In this document: positions 57,256 through 64,000 of the stretch, piece after piece
How the letters are laid out: the number at the start of each line of letters is the position of its first letter
Numbering within the stretch: position 1 is the stretch's first letter
Program-made: the position numbers and the translations under genes
Notes under the pieces: model-generated
The model's input: only the letters and a program-made list of their open reading frames with translations
Told to the model about the DNA's origin: nothing
Databases searched by the model: none
Source of the DNA: Echinometra lucunter
Lineage: Eukaryota > Echinodermata > Echinoidea > Camarodonta > Echinometridae
Assembly: GCA_029962745.1 (NCBI GenBank)
Contig: CM057165.1
Location: 4,491,935 to 4,555,934 of the forward strand
Length of the DNA: 64,000 nucleotides
Direction: 5' to 3'

Positions 57256-57365
57256 TTCGATTTGACCTCCGATTCTATGAGATTGTTCAGCTCATCCAGT
57301 TTCTCCTTCAACTTCTTCGACTGCTGGTTTGGTGGCAAGTGACTAAAATCTTCCTTAGGCTCCTC
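57256..57365 (-). CDS. FNBP1L: TOCA/CIP4-family adaptor, first HR1 exon
   Basis: 110 bp, donor TCGAA|GTAAGTGAT, acceptor AATAAACAG (weak pyrimidine tract), phase 0 in and 2 out. Encodes EEPKEDFSHLPPNQQSKKL followed by a helix KEKLDELNNLIESEVKS. The DFSHLPPxQ signature and the helix after it are diagnostic of the start of HR1 in FNBP1, FNBP1L and TRIP10. These proteins have an N-terminal F-BAR domain that bends membranes during endocytosis and filopodia formation; its exons should lie upstream (higher coordinates) and were not found up to 64000. Most invertebrates have one ancestral gene, so the symbol is by family. Confidence 0.95.
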
Positions 57366-58622
57366 CTGTTTATTCAGATGGAAACATCCAAGAACAATGG
57401 AAATAAAAGGAAACGTGAAGGTTTCAATCGCATCAGCAAAGGCATAATAGACAAATCTTGATGTGTGCAGCATGCTGGCGAGCAGTGTATACAATCCAGT
57501 CACAGGCCATACGACAACTGCCAAAACTTCCAGTCCAAATAACTAAACACGTATGCATACAGATTGCTGCAACACCTTCAACAAAATCATAAATATGCCA
57601 GCATTCAACAAAACCAAGGGCACGTTTGCAGCTCTCAATTTAGAGACAGATTTGATTCAATACTTACCTCAGTCTGCTTAAAACGTAATAAAGTTTTTTT
57701 TTTTTCAAGATATTGTTTGTAATAATGCATTTTCCAGTGTGAGCAAAAGCCTTTTTTAAAATTGTCATTTTGTGTAATCTTTCTAAATAATGTGTCTGTG
57801 TTTGGCATGTGGCTTGCCAATAATGTATTTTATTTGTAACTAGCATCATTTCCTTGAAGTATGTAATACAATGAAGAGAGATATTTGGATCTTAAATCAT
57901 ACCTTAAACACTGCTGAAAGTACATGTATGTTTATGTACAGTGCACAAATTTTGTATTTTGGTATACTTGGTATTCATTCTGGTATTCAAATTAATAAAG
58001 TGTCAAGTTCTGCAAGTTTTCTAATGCTTTTTCCAGAAAAAAAAGGGGGACTATGAAAATATAACTGCTAATTTAGGAAATTGTGGAGTGCTTAAATCAA
58101 CAGTTAAATTTATACTGACTTATCTCACTGAATACATTTTGCACTAAGACATTTTCAAATACATAATCATATGCTGTCTATTCATAATGGTATTTGGTGA
58201 GCTACATGTATATCATTCAGCTATCTGCAGTGCACATTTCTATTTGCTATTATAGAAAATAGAGGGTTAAACAGACATCCCAAAAGGGTTAATGTCTTCC
58301 TTTTGACCCCTTGCAAGAAACCTTAATTAATGGGCACTGAGATATATAAAGTCAGTGCCCATCAATATAAGGTATAGCACCAACATCACCTGCACTAGGC
58401 TCATGATGATTTCTTGCAAAGGGCCTCTTGTCCTCATTGTGTGTAAAAATTACAGTCACACCTGTCTTAGTGGTCACCTATCTATAAAGGCCACATGCCA
58501 ATAATGGCTGCTTAAAATTGTCTCCCTTGAAAAAGAAATGTGGGATATGAAACCTTCCTTAAACAGCCACCCTTCTAAAATGGTCACATTTTGCTGTTTC
58601 ACTTAAGTGGCCTTTGTAGCCA
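57366..58622. other. Upstream intron; small inverted repeats
   Basis: Includes a strong donor-like GAG|GTAAGTATT on the minus strand at about 57661-57670 with no convincing exon before it, a hairpin around TTAATGGGCACTGA/TCAGTGCCCATCAA (58334-58372), and a repeat-like stretch with TAGTGGTCACC and GGTCACATTTTGC (58460-58600). Confidence 0.5.
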
Positions 58623-58692
58623 GGTTTGAGTCTAGTGGTATGATTCTTGCTTAGGGTGCGAAAGGCACCGGGTTCAATTCCCGGACAAGCCC
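58623..58692 (+). tRNA. tRNA-Pro(AGG)-like sequence, probably a pseudogene
   Basis: From the D-arm on it matches eukaryotic tRNA-Pro: TCTAGTGGTATGATTC (A-box region), anticodon loop TTAGGGT (AGG), CACCGGGTTCAATTCCCGG T-arm (B-box GGTTCAATTCC), and 3' ACAAGCCC. The 5' side is damaged: the acceptor GGTTTGA lacks about two bases before the D-arm and leaves one mismatch, and the anticodon stem has a C-A mismatch. It could be a recent pseudogene or a SINE head. Confidence 0.55.
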
Positions 58693-58833
58693 CCAGATTT
58701 GTTACAATATCAGATCAAAGGATGATTCAATAGGCAATGAATTATTAATTAATTTAAAAAAAAAGTTTTATCTCTGTTATGTACAATGCAATAGAAAATA
58801 CAACCCCCCCCCCCCCCAAAAAAAAAAAGGAAT

Positions 58834-59013
58834 AAAGAAATTAAATGTCAAGACTTATAGTAAAGAAGACTGGGAGATAAACAGTCCACATTGTTGTGGA
58901 CTTTTAATACAACTGGAATTGCCCTGGAAGTAAATTGGATATATCATCGCCAGCACAGTGGGCTTTCTATCTCTCAGTCTTCTTCATTTAAGTCTTGACA
59001 TTTAATTTCTTTC
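58834..59013. mobile_element. MITE with ~50-bp inverted arms
   Basis: Left AAAGAAATTAAATGTCAAGA ... GAAGACTGGGAGAT is mirrored by ATCTCTCAGTCTTC ... TCTTGACATTTAATTTCTTT. The arms are nearly identical, and the central 70 bases include TCCACATTGTTGTGGA. Non-coding. Confidence 0.9.
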
Positions 59014-62000
59014 TTGCATTTCCAACTGCATTGTGAATAACAGAAATAAAACTGTTTCTTATTGAATTAACAATTCGTTTGTTGCCCACTGTGTCATACC
59101 TTGATCTGTTACCATAACAATCATACTCATAATGCAGAGTAGTGCTAGTATCCAGTAAGCATTTGTCTACAAGATTTCTCAAGATGCACATGCTGTATAT
59201 ACAAAAGGAGTACTCCCAAATTACATCATAATACCAAACGATGACAATCCAATCACTGTAACAAGTTGTATACATAGAGTATTACAGGTATATGTATGCA
59301 GTATTTCACTTACAAGTTCACCACACCTTTTCTAAGAATAATGAGCCCCACAAATAAAAAAAAAAATACAAATTACAGATAGGTATGTTCATAATCTGAA
59401 ATTCTTACAATACAGACATGCAATTACAGGGTCATGCGAAATATATGGGTGGGATGCATACACAATACGTTGCTCAACAATGGCAAGATAACAAACAAAC
59501 AAAAAAAAACAAAACACTAACAACCTTCATTACATACAGAGAAGAGCGAGTTACAGGCAGAGCTCTAGTTTAAGGCAAGAAAGGAACTTTGGGGAGAGGC
59601 TGCGAGGTGACAAAGATATATCTTAGGCCAATACAAAAGGTCGTAATTCCATAAATTAACACCTATATATGTAAAAAAAAAAAAAAAGTTTTTCTGGTCG
59701 AAGCTGCCAAATGTTTTAGTCTCTTCCTAATTTTTCCAAAAGTTATACAATCCCCCCCCCCAAAAAAAAGGAGATGAACTGGAGCTATCCTCTTAAAAAT
59801 GCTCTCACAACCTTTGGGCAAATATATAGCAGGCGATGTTTAGGTCTTAGGAAAGGGGTGGGAATGGGAGTGTGGAGGGGGTTGGGTGGAAGGTTAAGTG
59901 TGATTGGTATGATATATCCATCCCTATCACTCAGCCCTTTGTTTCGACGGTACTATGAAAATTTAGATCTGGCACAAAACATCGGGGATAATTCACTAAT
60001 TCACAGCTGGTAAAGCCACACAAAAACATGATATATCGATCTTTTCACTTAACACAAACTAAAAAATAGACAAATCATTGGAACTACAGATAGCGGTACT
60101 GACTGCTTTCCCATTAATTGGTAATGCAAGAGCATCTCTTTCAAAACAATTGACCATTAAATAAGAAAGTACTTCTATATTTTAAGTGACAAAATTTTTG
60201 CATGTATCTTTGAAGGTTCAAACCAAGTGGAGACTAGGATATTCCATTTTAGCTCCGTGATCATGAAAATAATTTTGAAAATTAGAGGAAATATACATTT
60301 CCCCTTAAAATGCTTAAAAAGCAAATCTATACCAATGAAAAAAAAAAAATTATAAGGGATTTCCACATGTCTGGAGGAAAAGTAAATAAGAGAAACTGCT
60401 CCATTTGTTATAGGGGCGGACTTTTTCTATTCAACATTATCTGCCAGGGAATATACAAGTAAATTCATACATACAACAACAAATTACACAATATATCAGA
60501 AAAATACAGCTGAAAAAATGTATACAACTTAAATTTTGTGGTTAAATTACAGTACATAATAAGATTCAATCTGTGAGAAAATCAGGCAGGGCTGATTAGT
60601 AAAGAAATTCACACTACACCGATTTCAAAATCACATCGATGTATAATAGATTAGTTTGTCTATTGTTTTGTATATGTCACATGTGTAATAATTCACCAGC
60701 ACTTTCATATAAAATATGAAAATCAGCATTCCTGTCCAGCCATCCCCACCTAAAATAGCTCTATAATGTTAAGATCTTGATATCAATGAATGTATAGAAA
60801 GTAAAAGCAAACTGCAATGGCAAAATAAAACCAAGTCTTGATGCATGACAATCATGCAAACGCATTTTCCTTGAACTTGGAATGAGGGATGACAATGGAT
60901 CTTAATGGACATTTCAATTTCTACAGAGCTGAGTTTACAATTTCAATCCTTAAAAAAATAAAAAATCAAATGAACCTCAATTAATTATGTAGAATTGTAC
61001 CAAAAGTGATCTATTTGCCTCAGAACTAAAACAATATTAGGATAAAAGGAGAACAAGTGGACTGCAATGTTTCTTTGGACCTACTAGAAAAATTAAGGTA
61101 CATCCGAAAGCAACAAATTTGGATTTTTCTGAGCAACATCTACCACTGGCTAAGCAGCCCTGCAAAATTCAAATATGAATCTTATTTTTTTCACTCATCA
61201 TTCAGTTGTGTTTTCTTTTCCTTCTATTTTTTTTTAAAGTTTTCCTCATCTTGTTGCTAAAACAAAAATGAATTGAATGAATGTTGGGAAGGCACAAGCA
61301 CAAAACAGGAAAATATGACAGAATGGCCCTCAAATATGCAGAACTCGATGAAAACTCAAATGCACAGACTCAATTTCAATAACTCTAAAAAATCACTACT
61401 TGAAAGAAGTAACAACAACTTGCAAGACTTTCAAACGCAATGTATCAACCAAACCAAGAAAACTGGATTTCTTTCTGCAAACTGTCTTTAAGATTTGTGA
61501 TCAGACGTACCTGGAAAAAGGAGAGTGGTCTCTGAAAGAGTTTGGAAAAAAAAGTGACAAAATGTCAGCAATGATAAATTTGGAAAGACTGCATGTACAA
61601 GCTATTGCTTTTAAACGCTTTTCATGCTCTCGAGATTCACATTAGGCCAATGCTCTGCACATGCCTTATGATTTTGCACAATATTTGAAAGAAGAAAATA
61701 GAGCTAACAGATTTTTTTTCAAACTTATAGACTAAAACCAGAATATCTTTTAATAATACACGGAACTATATTCTTTCAAGTTAATGTTTATATTAGAGTC
61801 TGATCTTGCTCAATGAATAAAATAGGGAATTTTATATTTCATCATTGCTGAGAATTTCTAATTCTATATCATTCTCAAGAAATTAAAAAAAAAAAAATCA
61901 ATTGAATGAATAGAATTTGTCTATAACTTACAATGTTGTATAATGAAATGGCAATTACAACAAAAAATATTGACCCAAATCCTATCGGATGACTACATTT

Positions 62001-64000
62001 ACTAAGAAAATGGATGTCGACACAGTGAAAGAGTGAGAGGGGATGAGAAGAGAACAAATAATAATTCAAGAGGAATGAAAGAGAAAGGGGGAAAAGGAGA
62101 GAGAGAGATGGGGGGGGGGTAAGAGAAGGGGAAGAAAAAGAAAGAATAGCTGAAGTAGATGAGGTGAACAGAAGAACAGGAAAAAGAAAGGTGAAGAAAA
62201 GAGGAGGAAGAAGAGGAGACTTCATTTTAAATCAGAAACATGGTTACATTCTACAGATTGAAATCATACTCTACCAACATTTCTCATTTTTTCTTTTTAT
62301 ACTTCCGAATTCAACATTACAAACGACTGTCCAAATAACCTTCATTCTATCTTGCTCACAACTAAACCTGAATGTTCCTTATGGAAGTAAGTTACAATAG
62401 CCTCACTAACAGGGTTGAAGAGAAGACATGTTCGAGAGCTTTCATTTGGTGACATCAGCAATTGCTGAACAATACTTATCTTTTTTTTAACAAACTCCCT
62501 AGTTTTGATGTAACAATACATTTCATGACTTGCACAATCTGTACCTACTAATGACATACCGGTATTAATGTAACTACTAACTTATTAATGAGTTCCACCA
62601 CTTTGAAAACCAATTTGAAAACATCCCATGACTTTCAATGATTTTCCATGGCCTATTTTTGCCTTTTTCCATGACTAGATAAGCACCATTTTAGTATCGG
62701 TTGCAGCATCCAAGTGGTATACAAATAGCACGCAGTTATGCACTTGTATATTTCATGTTTGCGATGGTTTCCGCCTCTCCTTACAGTACACAGGGCCCAC
62801 ACCCATGATCCATTTCCATGACTTTTCATGACCTTTCTTCATTTTTCATGACTTTCCAGCTTTTTTCCATGACTGTGGGAACCATGTGCTGTGTATTAAA
62901 TGTGGGGTTATAAGTATCGCAGTATAATTTTCAGAACATGAAAAAAGCAGCAGTGAGAGAGTGCTCTAGAGTAAGAAGACCAAAGCATCCCTCTACTACA
63001 AGTGTACTACTACTCCTACTACTACTCCGAAGAGGAAAGATGTTGACATATATTCAACTGAGCTGTAAGCTTCTAACAAGGAGGAGAGGTGTTGCTGGGC
63101 TTAATACCTTCAAGGACAGATATTATGACTGATTTGTTTTCCAACTTTAACAGTTTTATTTCAATTTTTAAGTCTGCCGTTACAGGGTTTCATCTCGACC
63201 ACTATTGAGTAAGAATAGCTAATAATAACAGCTTAGTGAAGAAATTGTAGGTTAGCATTGAGGAATATGACAAAACGCAGTTTTTCATTTGTTTGGTAAC
63301 AAAACTCAGAAATTCCATATTTTGTGGCCAACATGAGGTCATGAAAGCTCACATGATTCGGTAATAGTGTGACCGATTTTTGTACAAATGGTGTCAAAAG
63401 ATATGCAGGACTTGAAATAAATAAGTTAGAAAGTGAAGTGGTTCGGAGTGCAACAGTTCGAACTGAACAGAGAAAATCGTCTAGGGAGGTCATCATGGCC
63501 CCTCCCAGTCCTTTTAGGGTTGAAGAATCTGTCCCAAACAATAAGATACAGAATTTCATGAAGGGGTGCAGATTTGAAGATCAATTTCTGGATGGTCATT
63601 TCCAGATTTTTTCATAAACTAAATAAATTTTGTCTCTTACAAAGAGAATAGTTTAAAAGGCAGCTTTTGATTGGCTATTTGGGGAATATGATGCAATCAA
63701 GCAGAGGACAAATGGGACATAAAAAAGCCACAGGGAGAGTGTTATAGACAAATTAAGAAGTTAAATCTTAAAGAGAAATTATTTGCCCTACTCTTGCAAG
63801 TTGTGAAATAAGAATGATATAAAAAATGAAAGAAAGATGATCTAACACACCTTTTTTCTCAGGGAAACCTGTACCACAGACAAAAATAAACCATAAAACA
63901 CAGATACAAAAATTAAATGTCAACAGTTTTAAATGACATGTAAATGAAACACATGACTGAATGAAATCGTACAGTAGTAATACAATATAAAAGCAAAATG
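59014..64000. other. Upstream intron or flank of the TOCA-family gene; no exon recognised
   Basis: AT-rich DNA with A- and C-runs near 59680 and 59750, a purine-rich stretch at 62030-62220, and a CCATGACTTT-rich repeat at about 62615-62880. No F-BAR-like coding segment (for example the GFEPPGD or KLWLFG region) was seen on the minus strand. The plus frame at 63369-63617 is unassigned. Confidence 0.5.

Noticed and set aside
59314..59331. Possible 18-bp minus-strand micro-exon between CTTAG and GTAAGTGAA
   Set aside because: The splice-like borders are good, but the six codons match nothing in the TOCA family and chance is a sufficient explanation.
60735..60755. GGGGATGGCTGGACA on minus, identical to part of the SH3 exon (GDGWT)
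   Set aside because: The surrounding frame has no other SH3 residues and no splice sites, so the 15-base match is probably coincidence.
63233..63617. Frames of 108 (minus) and 82 (plus) codons as genes or F-BAR exons
   Set aside because: Neither shows F-BAR residues or other recognisable motifs, and the two frames are mutual shadows.

Overview
The window looks like animal nuclear DNA, and a marine invertebrate deuterostome is most likely, with an echinoderm such as a sea urchin the best guess. The reasons are low-GC sequence, split genes with GT-AG introns, CR1/L2-, Tx1/L1- and other non-LTR retrotransposons, tRNA-derived SINE pieces, very many short inverted-repeat DNA elements, poly-G tracts and a single-exon arylamine N-acetyltransferase. 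The species is inference; no operons, CRISPR arrays or prokaryotic features are present. The sequence is three contigs joined by two 500-N placeholder gaps (9823-10322 and 42531-43030).

Contig 1 (1-9822) has no clear gene of its own. It holds a 3' LINE fragment, SINE pieces, tandem duplications and several inverted-repeat elements. Its last 1.1 kb (8719-9822) is nearly the same as the first 1.1 kb of contig 3 (43031-44144). This is an end-to-start overlap, so contigs 1 and 3 probably join directly and the middle contig is probably misplaced.

Contig 2 (10323-42530) carries one intact gene, an arylamine N-acetyltransferase on the minus strand (14060-14977). The rest is mostly mobile DNA: a LINE inside a MITE inside a larger palindromic element (15857-18886), a decayed CR1/L2-type LINE (22060-25590, minus), a decayed Tx1/L1-type LINE (27330-30990, plus), a decayed unidentified coding stretch (32037-33963, minus), a palindrome with arms of roughly 350-380 bp (34338-35098) and a satellite-like array of ~150-bp monomers (36530-38590).

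Contig 3 (43031-64000) holds the 3' half of a CIP4/TOCA/FNBP1-family gene on the minus strand. Five short exons (57365-57256, 56577-56445, 45822-45617, 44915-44833, 43701-43562) have matching splice phases. Together they encode 223 residues: an HR1 (Cdc42-binding) domain, a Thr/Pro/Gln-rich linker and a complete C-terminal SH3 domain ending in a stop codon. The F-BAR exons should lie beyond the right edge. The introns are packed with MITEs, palindromes, minisatellites and duplications.

Two host genes are therefore supported: a xenobiotic/arylamine acetyltransferase, and a membrane-curvature/actin adaptor that links Cdc42-GTP to N-WASP-type partners. Nothing suggests they work together, and their apparent proximity may be an assembly artefact.
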